Shown here piece after piece: positions 1-12,249 of a stretch of DNA of 64,000 nucleotides. Positions within the stretch are counted from its first letter, which is position 1; every line of letters starts with the position of its first letter. The stretch lies in assembly GCA_949128115.1 (NCBI GenBank), contig OX421961.1, forward strand, positions 127,971,050 through 128,035,049. Direction: 5' to 3'. The notes beneath the pieces are model-generated. The model saw only the letters and a program-made list of their open reading frames with translations. It was not told the origin of the DNA and searched no databases. A program made the position numbers and the translations under genes. Source of the DNA: Anaspis maculata (lineage: Eukaryota > Arthropoda > Insecta > Coleoptera > Scraptiidae).

Positions 1-2160
1 ATAAAGTCCATTCAGTAGTGTGATGTCAACGTATAAGGGAGATTCTATCTAATTAATATTCATGCTGTGAATCGCTCTCTCAATGAGTCATACCACAAAC
101 ACTTCCTAGCGACTCTTTCTCTCCCTCTGCATCTCTCTCTCTCTCTCTCTCATACCCCCACTTACGTCATGTGCACGAGCCATGACGAATGAACGCCAAA
201 ATGGCGTCGTGACAGTTGTTGCATTACTCTCTTACGTCATCAAACGTCACAGCGACAGCTAAGTTTAGTTTTGTTTGCTCAATTGTTATTATTGCCACGC
301 CACGAGGTGGCTACATTTATGAATATTTTTGATACTAGCTTTTGGTAGTAAACCTATGCAGTGATTGTATTGATAATTTTGCTTATTTGAATATATAATG
401 TTTTTCTTGAAAATGTCTTGTTTACTCGACCACCCTTCACACGGAAGCAGGTAAAAAGCTGGAGGTTTTACTCGATTCAAATGCCTCGTCTGCCGAACTC
501 ATCTAAACGCCTTCTAGAAGAGTTAAAGCCAGAAATAGATAAGCTAAAATGCACGCTACCCCAACCAAGATGGAAACTCTAAGATGTACCCAGATGGTCT
601 GTTCCCCTCCCTCCATGGATCTGCCTCTCCATATAAAATAACTGAGCCAGTGGTGGCAGTTCACGTCACTACCCTTAGGATCAAGCACCCCCTATTTTGA
701 ACGACCATACAGGGTCATCGACCTGCTAGTTCCCCCAAGCAGTACATAAGGTACAGGAACCTGCAATACTTATATCATTTATACCTATTTTATTGTGTTT
801 ATATTATTATATTGTTGAATTCATTTTAAACATCAACCACCCCCAGTTTTACAATTGGTGGTATTTTTATATCATTTGATACCTTGGAAATGTACTTTGA
901 CTTATTTTCATTGCATCTTCAGTTTTCGCTCATATTTTATTTTAACCAACATCCCCTAAACCTCGCTTGTTACAAATAGTGACTTGCAGTGAGATTTCTG
1001 GTCATGTTTTATACTTTATATTTTTAATACGTAGCAAAAAGCTACTTATGTATTTAAATTAATCCCCAACCCCCTAGATTTTATAGATGTTACACAGCGA
1101 TGGGATTTTTCCCTAATACTAAACTTTTATATTTAAATACATCCCCCAACCCTTCTAGTTTTACACGAACAAAAAATTAGGGGAGCAAATGGTAAAAAAG
1201 TGACACTTGAGAGTTCTATTCTACTTTACTCTACCTACTCTACTAACAACTGAAGGAGGGTCAACTGACACGTTTCTAATACGAGATAGGCAAGGGTCTT
1301 TTGAAAAGAAATTAGGACCACTTTTTACAGGTCTCAAAATCCAGTAGTTCAAGAAAACAGGTTTTGCCTTGGTTACGTCTTTTGACAGATTTGACAAGTG
1401 TTTCCATGTATTTGTCGCCACCGTACGCCGCTATTGATTTTCAAAATGACAAGTGGAACACAAAATGGCGTCGCGAAATAGGTACCTATGTTGAATGTTG
1501 ATTGGCTTCGAGTGGGGTATCATTTTTTGGATAGTTTGGGTCACAGAGCTTGTTTTCATAAGTAGGTATCTTTCATGTGAAACACAACAAATGAAAATAA
1601 TAATAATAATAATGAAAAATTCGGAATCTAAAATCAGTAAAATCGCAACTTTTTTACTTATTTTCACTTTAGCCTGGCGCCTCTAGAGCTGAAGCACGCG
1701 TAGCGTATAGGTGCCATCTTCGCCATGTCCTAGTGGCGGCTCTGGGGTGATAATAATAACCACGTGCTAGAAGAAGAGGTAGGTAGGTACCTATATTTAT
1801 GCAGATATACATTATGGAATATGGAATGAAGCAATATACAAGCTTCTACATGTTTAATGGTGCTTAGAACACTTAGAAGTTAGACGAGAGAAAAGCCATT
1901 CCATTGTATCTTTATGCAAATGGGCGGCGGAAAGTCTCAGAATTGTTGGGTCCAATCGAGGGTCCAATTATTAACAATACATATAGGCATGCACAGGTCG
2001 GTACGTGGTTAATGAATCAGGTCTGGTTTTCACGTACCTCTTGTACCTACTCTTACTGTTTACCGTCATAAAAATATAGAGCAGAGCAGATGCGAAAAAA
2101 CAGAGCCACGGAGCTGAAATGAATGAGCTCCGAACTTAATTAAAAGTGTTTTCGACGCAT
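1..2160. other. Intergenic DNA, no gene recognised
   Basis: AT-rich DNA without a convincing open frame on either strand. It holds a (TC)n microsatellite at about 131-151, an (AAT)n run at about 1596-1613 and several TAGGTAGGTACCTA-type runs. Short frames here have no recognisable domain and end in random-looking sequence. Confidence 0.6.
131..151. repeat. (TC)n microsatellite
   Basis: Ten or so uninterrupted TC dinucleotides seen directly, in a CT-rich neighbourhood (about 110-160). Confidence 0.9.
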
Positions 2161-2810
2161 CTCTGATTGAGGATTTCGTGTTACCAGTGGCACTCTCTGC
2201 AGATCGAAGAGGAGCTTATCCACTCCCGAGTAATCCGATTCCGATCTGGCGCGCAAGCAAATCAGAGAAAGTAATTATTTTTTTTTATAAATCTCGACTG
2301 TTTTGCTCTTGCGGCCTCCAATTTCTGCATCACAATCACAATTCTCAATCGAACGCGGTGGAACTGTGTTATCTGCAGGCGAATGACTTGATTAATTTCG
2401 ATGGCTGATGCCTCAGGTGGATAATTTCGAATTTCAAAAGCTCCCAAACATCTGGAACAATTTCCAATAGGTTTCCCTGCAGATTCTGAAGGATTTTGTA
2501 GATGCAGAAGATGTCGACTCAAGTTCACTTCAGCGCGGCGCCGGCTGGGACCGAGCACCCCGCCCCGGCCGCAGCTCACCGCAATTATGTATTATTCCGT
2601 CAGTTCAACCGCTGGCGCTGGAGCTACAGCAGCTTCAGTTGTTATATCATAAGTATGGATCTATCCTACCGCAAATCAAGCAAGATTTGCGGTATCAAGC
2701 CTGACCTCTAAATGTCCCCTGCACTTTTCTTTCTTTCCATTATTGCAATGCTGTATTGCCTAATCAAGTGCTATTGTGTTGAGTGGTTACTGATCCCGTT
2801 TGTCTTTCAG

Positions 2811-2940
2811 CGCGTGATATTCGATCGGAGGTGGCCTTTGTCCGAATCGACTTCCACCACTTTGCCAGGGCTACATCCAGGTCGGAGACCATGCTGTGGG
2901 ACTCCGCCGGCTGGGAACGACTGAACTCATGGCCTAGGAC
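2811..2940 (+). pseudogene. Possible remnant of a Rab/Ras-like small GTPase exon
   Basis: After a good splice-acceptor-like sequence (tgtctttcag ending at 2810) one frame reads SEVAFVRIDF followed after some 15 residues by TMLWDSAGWERLNS. This resembles the Rab beta2-beta3 and switch II region, where the family has VGIDF and then LQIWDTAGQERF. The catalytic-region glutamine is a tryptophan here and several family residues differ. No P-loop, NKxD or SAK motif was found nearby, and the frame runs into unrelated sequence after about 2940. A chance resemblance is possible; if real it is a decayed single exon. Confidence 0.28.
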
Positions 2941-3486
2941 GACACACACATCGTTCAGGGAAGTCAAGCTCATTTTATTAGACTTGAGTGGTAATAAAAT
3001 GATGATTTGATTGGAAGCTACAGAAATGGAGTAAGCATAAACTGGACTAGCAAGGCCGAAACAACTTAAACAACATCAAACCTCTCGTTTCGGTGCCGAT
3101 CCTGTCAGGTGTCAAGACTGTCAGGCCCGAGGTCAGGTCAGGCCGTACACTTTGGATTTTCCGTAAAGTAAAATCCACCAAGAGCTGAATTTGGTACTAC
3201 CATTATTGAAACACTCCCGACTTCCCCCTGAGGAAATCACAGATCGATGGTATATATTGTCAACATCACGGCCTGCGCTATTTTCAAACGTGCAGGTGTT
3301 TTAAAATACCTGCAGCAAATATTGATTTATTTTTTACTTGAGCTCAACTCTGAGACACCGCGGGTGTGAATTTTTCACGCCGAATGGATATACCCTGTCG
3401 TGATTGTGCCGAGCGTAGGGGAGACTCGGTTATTGCCGCTCATTTGGTAGGTTTGAGTTGGATTGAAAATGCACCCGAAATTTGAA

Positions 3487-4336
3487 TTTGACAATGGCAC
3501 ATCCCAGCAAGACCACAATGGAGAGTTCTGAATGCAGAATCATTGAGCAATCACAGTTTGTTTTGCCCCAGATTGGAATACGAAATAAACCCTACAAAGC
3601 ACAATTTGAACGTGACCCAATCAACCCAGGGAATTGAACAAATGCTTTCAAAAACAACTTGAGAACAACAATCACAAACTTGATGTAACAGAGTGTGGAG
3701 AACTCATTTCAAAAGCCTACAAAGCGACGACTCCAAAAGTCAGATGCGATCGCAAAGAACGCTTGTCGTACTGGATACGAAATGATATTCTGAAGAAAAC
3801 TAGACACATCAAAAGTATACGGAAGAAACTACCACAAGCCAAAAAGAAAATGGATCCTAGACAAAAAGTCATTTTACAAGAAACGTAAGTTCCTGTCAAG
3901 AAAAAACTCAGAACTATAGGCAACGAGAAAAGAAAGAAATGTGGAGAGATCATCGAAAAAGTGGACTCAGATGTATTGAGTGATGGACGTGGAATCGTGA
4001 CACCTCAAATTAAGTAGAATGATCTCAAGGTCACGTCGACTCGCGATAAGAGACTGGAAGTACTTCAGCAACCCTTTATCACAAGCAGAAACAGTCAACA
4101 GTCTTCTGGTTGAAAATGAGTTCTCAAGAAACTGGAGGAGCCAAACAAGTTTTGATCGAGAAACCGAATAAAAAACATCAACGAAGCAACTAATTACCAA
4201 CCGATATGTCTCATAGTTACACTTGCAAAACTTTATGATCATCTCGTGAAGAAGGGCCTTGAAGAAGAGATCGACAACACGGGGGGATTTCATCAAAAGC
4301 AATCCGGGTTTTGTAAGGGAAAACCACAGTACCTAG
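3487..4336 (+). mobile_element. R1-like non-LTR retrotransposon, 5' part of the reverse transcriptase (decayed)
   Basis: Successive frame pieces read like the linker and first RT blocks of an R1-type element: a linker piece (SECRIIEQSQFVLPQIGIRN) at about 3510, then ELISKAYKATTPKVRCDRKE at about 3690-3760, then NYQPICLIVTLAKLYDHLVK (about 4194-4253) and GGFHQKQSGFCKGKPQYL up to the hAT insertion. In the family the corresponding block reads like NYRPI.LL...K...L and QFGFRKGRST..AI. Several stops and frameshifts separate the pieces, so the copy is dead. It continues after the hAT insertion at 5950. No endonuclease domain was recognised upstream. Confidence 0.7.
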
Positions 4337-5949
4337 CACTGGCGGCTCCACGGGGGGTACGACGGTACGGCCGTACCCCCTGTTGCAAATCAGGGGCGCC
4401 AGAAGTCAATTTTGAAAAAAAAACACGAGTAGTACCGATGGATACTCTTTGTAAAAAATAATCAACGCGATAAAAGCTTGTCAATGAAATTGGTTTCCAT
4501 GGAAATTCGCTTTGGGCGTCGCGCGATAGAATTTTGGAACTATTCTCATAACATCTGTGGAGGTGGAAAGAACTTCTACTCACAACCACCATAATAATTG
4601 ATCATTACTGGCTTGAGTTGGAAAATAAACCATTACGAACTATCGGCTCGCGGCGCGCTGTGCAGCTACCTTGGCTCTTGTCTGTAATGAACCTCTTTCC
4701 GTCTCGGTATGTACTATTACTCACAACCACTATGGTGATTGTTTCATTACATACTATGTAAGAGGGCGGGAAGTAGCTCATTACCTACTCCGCGGGAAAA
4801 AGGAGAAATGGTGGCTTCAGAAGATGAATGCCAGAATAATGCATCCAACCAAACAATGAGTGGGTAAATACGTATTCCTGACCCAAGTTTCAGAAAAATT
4901 GATTCGCCGATCTGGAAGTTATGGCAAAAAAACTTTCTAATTTCAATTTTTGAACACTATGATCCTAAGCTAGGCAGGTACATGGTTATGAGATGAGTAA
5001 AATAGTAAATGTATGTACTCCCAACAGTAAATAGGTAGTAGAGATCATTACTGCTGAGGGCTAGAGGCTCCAGGCTCCACCAAAACCAAAAGTTGGTCTG
5101 TGGTGACTGGAGAATGACCAAATACCCTGTTAGTGATGACAGTAAAGGCAGATAGGTGTAAATCCATGAAAATCGAAAATTGCATCGTGAAGTTTAGCTT
5201 TGTAGAATAGATACCTACGTAGAGAAGAGTTCAATTTATACTATTAAAACCAATCTGTTGTCATGATCGTTTTTCTTTGAAAACTGCTTCTGAATCAACT
5301 GCATATAGGAAGTTTGAGTGAAGTCATAGAGAGAAGCAGGGGCGTACTCACGGCGGAGGGATGAAGAGGATGATTCCCCCTCTAAGACTTCGACCAACAG
5401 GAAAAAATCTGATACATTTATTATTTATCCCCTAAAGACTTCATGCGCAATACAAAAAAAATGTATGATGTGTCCCCTCACATCCACACCTATCCCCTGG
5501 CGAAATTTTTAAAGAGCTGGCCAAGGCTTCAAGGCGGCGCTATATTATCATTTGATTGATTGCTTGATACCTACTGGACAGAATTTAGGTTATGTTTTTC
5601 GAATAGTTTTGCACTTTTGAGTTTTGACTGAACCTCGAAGGAAAGAAAACAAAATGAATTAGGGAGGCTTTCCTTTTTTCTGCTTATTATTGTCAATATT
5701 ATTATTATTATTGTTATTATACTCGAAAATTTTCGCCTGCGGCGCTAGTCTTTACTGGCTGTGGTCGCCCAGTACAGACTCGGTCTTTAAAATATACACA
5801 AAACCTCCTAGATCCTCCCCCCATTTGTCTATAAATCTGGGTACGCCACTGGAGAGAAGCATGGGGCTTATTTTGATCATAGCCCTCACCTTAAGGGCGC
5901 CTGGTCGGTGAACCGTACCCCCTGTTCGAAAATGCTGGAGCCGCCAGTG
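4337..5949. mobile_element. Non-autonomous hAT-like DNA transposon (1.6 kb) inserted in the R1-like element
   Basis: The ends are inverted copies of CACTGGCGGCTCCA. An exact 8-bp duplication, GTACCTAG, lies on both sides (4329-4336 and 5950-5957). Eight-bp duplications and CA(G)TGGCG-type ends are typical of the hAT superfamily. Removing the element and one duplication joins the reverse transcriptase frame (...KPQYL then DAIQKGANVV...), which independently confirms the boundaries. No transposase frame was found inside, so it depended on another element. It carries a second hAT-like insertion at 5337-5851. Confidence 0.88.
5337..5851. mobile_element. Small hAT-like element nested inside the first hAT element
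   Basis: Ends read CAGGGGCGTACTCA on the left and, inverted, CAGTGGCGTACCCA on the right. They are flanked by an exact 8-bp duplication, GAGAGAAG (5329-5336 and 5852-5859). At 515 bp with no long frame it is a MITE-sized non-autonomous hAT. Its ends differ from those of the host hAT, so it is a different family. Confidence 0.87.
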
Positions 5950-7110
5950 GTACCTAGACGCAATACAAAAAGGTGCCAATGTTGTGAGGACTGGATCTGC
6001 CCTGAGAGATCGTTCCAGAAAAAACAAAAGAAAGCTGGACAAACTCAAACTCAAGCTTAAGACGGTGAACTATCTGGGCATTACTTTACTTCAGATCGAG
6101 GACTGACTTTTGGCTCTCACCAAGAACAAGTAGCAAACAAATCAGGCAAGGCTTCGAAGATACTGACAATGGTCCAAGAGCCAAGAAACGGAAAATGCTT
6201 GCTGCGGTAGTTCATGGCATCATAATTTATGGCACATCAGTGTGGAGAACAGCAACGAGGATCAACTTGCGGCAACAATCAAAAAAGCAACGGTCATCAG
6301 GACAATATCGGCCGATATGACAATGTCTCATGAAGCGGCTATGATAATGACAAAAAGTTTGACGGCAGATGGCAGACAACCGAAGAAATTGAATCCAAAG
6401 AAAGAAAAGCCACGTTCACCTTACGGCAGGAAAAACGGGATGGGAGCTCAACAAAAGCCTCTTGGGCGGAAATACTGACCAGAGACGTCGAGACTTGGTG
6501 GGAGAGAAAACACGGTGAGGTGGATTTACCATATAACACAGTGCTTCACCAATCATGGCTGTTTCATGGAGGACGTTAAGGATGATGCAAATCTTTTTCT
6601 GTTCTCAATTCGAAGCAGAAAGAACAATGCTGGAAGTCAATACCAGAATTACGTTATTTTTCACAAAACCTTGTCAAAACCATGCTTGATGGCATATGGC
6701 AGACAACCGAAGAAATTGAATCCAAAGAAAGAGAAGCCACGTTCACCTTACGACAGGAAGAACGGGATGGGAGCTCAACAAAATCCTCCCGGACGGAAAT
6801 ATTGACCAGAGACGTCGAGACTTGGTGCGAGAGAAAACACGGTGGAGTAGATTACCATATCACGGCAATCATGGCTGTTTCATGGAGGACGTTTGAGATG
6901 ATGCAAATCACACGTTTTCTGTTCTCAATGAGAAGCAGAAAGAACAATGCTGGAAGTCGATACCAGAATTAAGTTATTTTTTACAAAACCTTGTCAAAAC
7001 CATGCTGGATTCCGAGACCAGCTGGAAGAAGATCGCGAAGTCTCTAACCACAGCTACGATGATGAAAAAAAGAGACGCAATTCTAACTACGCGAGAAATA
7101 GGTGGTGGTG
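5950..7110 (+). mobile_element. R1-like non-LTR retrotransposon, 3' part (decayed, with a duplicated tail)
   Basis: Continues the reverse transcriptase begun at 3487. Pieces in shifting frames read VNYLGI (about 6068), MLAAVVHGIIIYGTS-like residues (about 6195-6240) and then the R1-style C-terminal region ILTRDVETWWERKHGEVD (about 6466-6525) followed by HITQ/TNHGCF-like residues. The family has W..R.HGEVDY..TQ.LT.HGCF there. The closing piece SWKKIAKSLTTATMMKKRDA lies at about 7021-7080. Multiple stops and frameshifts make it a pseudogene. A 0.32-kb segment is present twice in tandem (6370-6690 and 6697-7008). Confidence 0.65.
6370..7008 (+). repeat. Two-copy tandem duplication in the R1-like tail
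   Basis: The segment starting TGGCAGACAACCGAAGAAAT at 6370 recurs at 6697 with about 90 percent identity over some 310 bp, including the block for VETW.ERKHG. Both copies carry their own substitutions, so the duplication is not recent. Confidence 0.85.
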
Positions 7111-7845
7111 ACGGCTGCTTGTGGGTTCATCACTTCCGAAACCGATACTAGTAAAGTACCGTTGCCAAAAAAGCACCAGGGAATTTTTTTTTCGCCTCTT
7201 GTGACATCCAGCCGGAGCGCGCGTGGATGCCTCCGCTTCCTTTCACAAACAGGTCGTAAATTTAACATCTGACATTCAACAGATGACATGTGACAGTTGT
7301 TGACATGTGACCCTCGAGTTTCATATAAAACATCTCTCCTCTCCTTATTTCAGACAGGTTAGATCACTTTCCCCTATGTCCACCGTCCGCCTACACCGTC
7401 GCTGCGCTAGAACCCTTTATTCTACACCACTGCCGAGCATCCCGCCCCAACCGCACTTCAACGATATTCCTTATTTTTCCGGCAGTTTCCGGAATTTCCG
7501 CAGCTTTGGTTGTCATAAAATATAGCTATCATTGAATTGGGTGTCTTCGATTTTTACGCTGGCTTATTATTATACGAGTATTGTTTCGTAAATCCGGTAC
7601 TTACCGTATAAATCTGTGAACGCATGAAAATTATATGATGGAAACTTGTGTGCGGTGACATCCCTCTATGATCCAGCACCGGCTCATGAAAGTTGCAACA
7701 AAATAAATTGTGAATATTCCAATACCTGCCCACCAGCAACTGCGTCTACCAGTCTTACAGCATGATGAATATTGCAATTTGTATTATAATAAATAATTGG
7801 TTGGCAGAGTACTGGTACAGCAGGCGTTTGAATGGTCACATCAAA
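7111..7845. other. Upstream region of the odorant receptor gene
   Basis: Sequence between the R1-like remnant and the receptor start codon. No gene or clear core promoter was recognised. Part of it (about 7430-7540, with GAGCATCCCGCCCC) resembles a stretch near 2550-2650 (GAGCACCCCGCCCC), hinting at a shared old repeat. Any regulatory elements of the receptor should lie in the last few hundred bases. Confidence 0.4.
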
Positions 7846-7866
7846 ATGACCCAGAACCGAATAGAG
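7846..7866 (+). pseudogene. Odorant receptor, 5' scrap of coding exon 1 (start codon side of the insertion)
   Basis: ATG at 7846 begins seven codons, MTQNRIE, which end exactly at the left edge of the 10.1-kb palindromic element. The last four bases, AGAG (7863-7866), recur at 18003-18006 on the other side. Taking out the element and one AGAG joins GAG to AAC with the frame intact, giving MTQNRIE followed by NYLEHLNFWMQLM. This is the expected kind of N-terminus for an insect odorant receptor. No other start for the receptor is needed. Confidence 0.72.
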
Positions 7867-8404
7867 AAGTAGGTAAAGCGTCGGTTGAGCCAGACGTTTC
7901 TAGGGACTTTTATCTGGTGACTTTTGGTTGGCAACACTGAATCTAGTGACTTTTTTGACAGGTCGTTAAGCATTGGATCTGCTTTACCGGCATTTGACAG
8001 GTGGCGCGGGAAATTTGAAAAGTTTTTAGTTTATCTGGTGACTTTTGGTTATTATCACTGAATCTAGTGACTTTTTAGACTGGTCGTCAAGCATTTATTC
8101 TGTATTACCGGCATTTGACATGTGGCGGATTTTAACGTGCGGGAAATTTGAAAAGTACGTGGAATTTGGATCTGACAGGTTAGGTCACAGATTGTGTTTG
8201 GCAGGAGACATTTGTTAGCTTGAAAGCGCGGGATGTTTGAATTCCCTATACCTACTGAAGCACTCCTCATTGTATCTTAACCCTTGCAAACTCTCAAGTG
8301 GTTTGGTTTCAATAGTTATTTTTGGTATATAAACGCAAGCAAATAGAACCATTTTATTGACAGACAAATATACTGTGCTAGTTACATAGACAATAATTAC
8401 ATAC

Positions 8405-9385
8405 AGTTCAGGGTAAGACCTCAACATCATGATTCATTTGTAGTTTAATTCACATAACTGCTTACATAGACAATTATATTAAATTCAAAATAAAGCACAA
8501 ATAGGTGATCATAAACAAATTTACAGTATTGATTATACATACAAACATTAATCACTAAAATTACTTGAAATCGAAGTACGTTCGATAAAATTTCTTAGTT
8601 GCTTACATAGACAATTACGTCAAATTATAATAAGGCACAAACAGGTGATCGTGAACGATTTTTCATAGCTGAGTATACAGGCATCAACTACCTATAATCG
8701 AAAAACATCTAATACATGTTCTTAGTTGCTTACATAGACAATTACGTGAAACTTAAAATAAGGTACAAACAGGTGAGCATGAATGACTTTTCATAGCTAA
8801 GTATACAGACATTATTCACTTGAAATCGAAGTACATTTGATACAATTTCTCAGCTGATTACCGCATACCATTACATGAAATTTGAAATAAGGCACAAACA
8901 GGTGATAATAAACAAATTTACATAGTTGATTATACATAGAAGATATGCACACGAACATAAAATCGAAGTACATTTGACTATTTCTTAGTTGATTACATAA
9001 TATACAATTACATGAAATTCAAAATAGGGCACGAAGAGGTGATCATGAACAAATTTACAGTGCTGAATAATACAAACTTGAATTACTCAAAATCGAAGTA
9101 CATTCAATACAATTTCTTAGTTACTTACATAGGCAATTACGCGAAATTCAAGTGAGGCCAAAACAGGTGTTCATGAGCGATTTTTATAGCTGATTACACA
9201 AACATTGAATACTTTAAAATAGGAGTAGGTACTTTTAATACAATTTCTAAGTTGATTATACCATATAAAATTATTTGAAATTTGAATTAAGGCACAAACA
9301 AATGATAATAAACGAATTTATAGGGTTGATCACACAAATATCAATGACCTGAAATCGAGGTACATTTTTAATACAATTTCTCAGT
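8405..9385 (+). repeat. 130-bp subterminal tandem array, left arm (about 7 copies)
   Basis: The phrase CTTACATAGACAATTA and variants recur at about 8462, 8602, 8730, 8859, 8990, 9123 and 9253, a period of 128-140 bp. Each monomer also carries GGCACAAACAGGTGATCA-like and AAATCGAAGTACATT-like blocks. Copies are diverged from each other but each matches its mirror copy in the other arm closely, as expected if the whole arm was duplicated or homogenised as a unit. Confidence 0.9.
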
Positions 9386-9623
9386 TACAAACATCATTCA
9401 CCCAAAGTCGAAGTACACTTAACACGACAACTTGATGGTCGGCAGTTCTGATGTGCCGGTCGCGAGGCAGAATGTTGGAATCATCATCATTATTGACAAC
9501 AATTAACTCCTTCATGGAGCCAAAATTGAGTAGCTTGGAATTCTTATAGCTCAGTTTGATTATTTTCACTTTGCAAACGACATCACTTCTATTCTCGGGT
9601 GCTGAGAAGGCGAAGAGGCCCAC
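9381..9623 (-). other. Open frame in left arm, 80 codons, unknown
   Basis: Reads KVKIIKLSYKNSKLLNF then MKELIVVNNDDDSNILPRD and ends in VNDVCN. The same frame is intact in the right arm at 16246-16488 with two amino-acid changes. The mirror copy is preceded by ttttctctaagagcctacag, a plausible splice acceptor, so it could be a terminal exon of an element-borne gene. No domain was recognised. Confidence that it is coding is low. Confidence 0.25.
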
Positions 9624-10017
9624 TGTAGGCTCTTAGAGAAAATCGTTGATAGTGTGAATTCAGTAACTGGATCAGGTTGACAGTATAATTCTAGTTATTG
9701 TAGTTGTGATGAGAACATTCCAGGTGAGTACTACAAAAAAAAAAAAGATATTATAATACAAGTTTCATAAGACATAGTACTGTTGGGGGGGGGGGGGGGG
9801 GGGTACGGAAAATGAACGAGTGAATATGCCTCCACGACCGTGAGGCTTATTGTTTGTAGGTATATGCATTTCGGCTACCTGAGAAGTCGCACCCAAAATA
9901 ACGGCTCTTGCCAACAGGGAATTGGTTGAAGGCTTTTTTCTTATAATTTATAAGGTTATGACGGTATTACGGGGGCATAATTATTGAAAATAAAACATGC
10001 TAATTGTCGCAAGGCCC

Positions 10018-10236
10018 TTAAGGTCGTGAGTCGAGTGGCGTGAAAATATCCACCATGTAAACCGCGGTAATAAGTTTGAATTTGAACAATCTATACTGTT
10101 TATCCGCGTAACCAGTCTTTTTTCCATCAACTGTAGTCATTTCACAGAGTTTTAACAAGAGGATTGATTTTTTTTTCAATAAAGTTTGACCATCGAATCT
10201 GTGGGTGATATTTTTTTTTGCATAAGCATGAGACAT
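10018..10236 (-). other. Open frame in left arm, 72 codons, unknown
   Basis: Reads ITHRFDGQTLLKKKSILLLK and then TTVDGKKTGYADKQYRLFKF and ends LDSRP. The mirror region is 15630-15851. An A/T homopolymer differs in length between the arms (about 10205 and 15653), so the N-terminal part is not equally open in both. No family was recognised. Confidence 0.2.
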
Positions 10237-11320
10237 TACATTGAAAAAGATCGATGGAATTGGCTTAGCTTTGCGTGGGGTATGTATAATATACAGCGAG
10301 CCGCGGCTTTGCAGTCGTTTTCAAAAATCCGGAACTATCGACCAGGGGCCTGTATCGAAATAGAATTTTTTTGTCAAAAGAAAGTTAAATTTTTTTCTAA
10401 ATATAACCCGTACATATAGTAATGTCTTTCCATAAGAATATGTACTTAAATAAATGAATTGTCCGCATAAACATAGTGAAAATTAAACTTACCCCAAAAA
10501 CACAAACACGGCACAGCACCAACCCATGAGGCTGCTAGATAACGAATGCAAACGCACCACCACCACCTGTCGACTGGGTGGTTGTTCGTAACTTCTTACC
10601 TGAAAAGCCCTGAGCTATTTTTTTTTTTTTACCTGAAAGATCGTGTCTGAACAGGCATTTTTAGTATCATATGCACATACTCACGAAGCCACCAGATAAT
10701 CAATAATTATTATATAAATAGAAACTTTATTTAAAAATTACTTTGTGCTTATCACATAATGCTCCGACTTGAAAAATATCAGCGCTGAATTTTTCAAGTA
10801 CCTGAGGGTCTAATATAAACGACTCTAGCAAGCCAGCATTTCATAAGAATTTTCTACTTGACCGACCTTGAATTTTCAATAAATACCCTTTGATTACCAG
10901 GTTGAGAAAGAACGAATAAATACGAGAGGTAGCCAGTAGTGTAGGTAGCGCGACCGAAGAAATTAACAAGAGAGTTTTGCAGCATTGCCCACCCGCTGAC
11001 GAGTGCTCTTCAAGCTACAAATATCTCCGGATCAAATATGTACCAAGCCATATGCGTAGTATCAGAATGGTGCATCTTGATACACAATGTTAATACTTAA
11101 CTCGGCCCTTCCAGGATGTACCTATGGGAGAAGTTTGTGCAAATAAAAATACGCACTAGTTATTGGTTACAGCTTTGTTCATTTCAGATTAAAAACATTT
11201 CCATACTCCTATCCTTACCTTAGATATGAAAGATTTTATTGTATCTATCTATGTGCTAACAAGACTCTAAGAATTTTCATTCACATGTTCGAAAATATTT
11301 GCAGTCATTTCTTACAATAA

Positions 11321-12131
11321 CTAAAGGGTTTGACTGTCGAAGAGACAAATATGGTTTTGCCAGCTAATGATGTTGGATATAAGAATCCAAGCTCGCATAG
11401 AAGGTCGAACGCAACCCGTTGACGCCTCTAATATTATTATCCCACTTTCTCGTCGTCTTCCTTCCAATAAAAGTACCTCGCCAACATTAGAACTTTTGGA
11501 AGTTTTTAAATACACTAACTTATCTGTAACTGCGCCTGGGTCGGTCGGACAACCATATTCTTCATTTTTTTCAATTTACTGAAATTCTTTGCCACTTCTC
11601 TTGAGGCTGGAACCTAACTTGGAGAGATTTCTATAGGTCCTTATTGGTGCAGATTGACCTTTTGTCGAGAATCCAAATCGGTAGCAAGAAGCATCACGGA
11701 CAAAGTCGTCATCACTCATTTCATCATCCATTGTCTCACCGCTGTCCGTCGTTTTCAGATTTTGAGAAAAGGTTACTTCTAATTGATGAGATCTCGAGTG
11801 TATTGCAAATGTAGATGAACTGGTTCCGCACCTACGCCGTTGGAACTTTTTTTTGTGTCCATACTTGTTTTGTTGAAGATATGTTAGCTCGGGACATATT
11901 CTTCAAGAAAACTGAGCTATTTTTAATATTTTGTAGGATATAATATGCGATGGCAGGGTCTTCTTCTCTTTAGTTTCTCGCACCAAGCGTGCTAACATAG
12001 ACATAGACTCGGGCACTTGTTCTAACCTAGGTCTCTCGAAGGACTTTGGTTATAGCGCTTTGAATTTTTTCGGAAATATTTCTCTTGCTTTCTGCAGCTC
12101 TACCTTCTATCGTTATCAAAAGCTCGATCAT
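11321..12131 (-). pseudogene. Decayed element-borne gene in left arm, unknown function
   Basis: Mirror of 13517-14330. A first piece (MIELLITIEGRAAESKRNIS and on to KVLRET) ends in TAG. The adjoining frame then runs some 237 codons with only two internal stops (a TGA and a TAA), where random sequence would give about ten. It includes a basic stretch KKKFQRRR and an acidic stretch MDDEMSDDDF. Compared with the right arm there is one 6-bp and one 3-bp length difference, both frame-preserving. No homology was recognised; it could be a lost transposase-associated or cargo gene. Confidence 0.42.
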
Positions 12132-12249
12132 TTCTGGATATTTTGCTCTCGATCATTCAAATATACAGATACTCTTCATTTCACGTTTTACTTATCTCAT
12201 CATGATGAATAATCTCACCATTATTTTGTCTCCATCGATTGTCCCCTTT

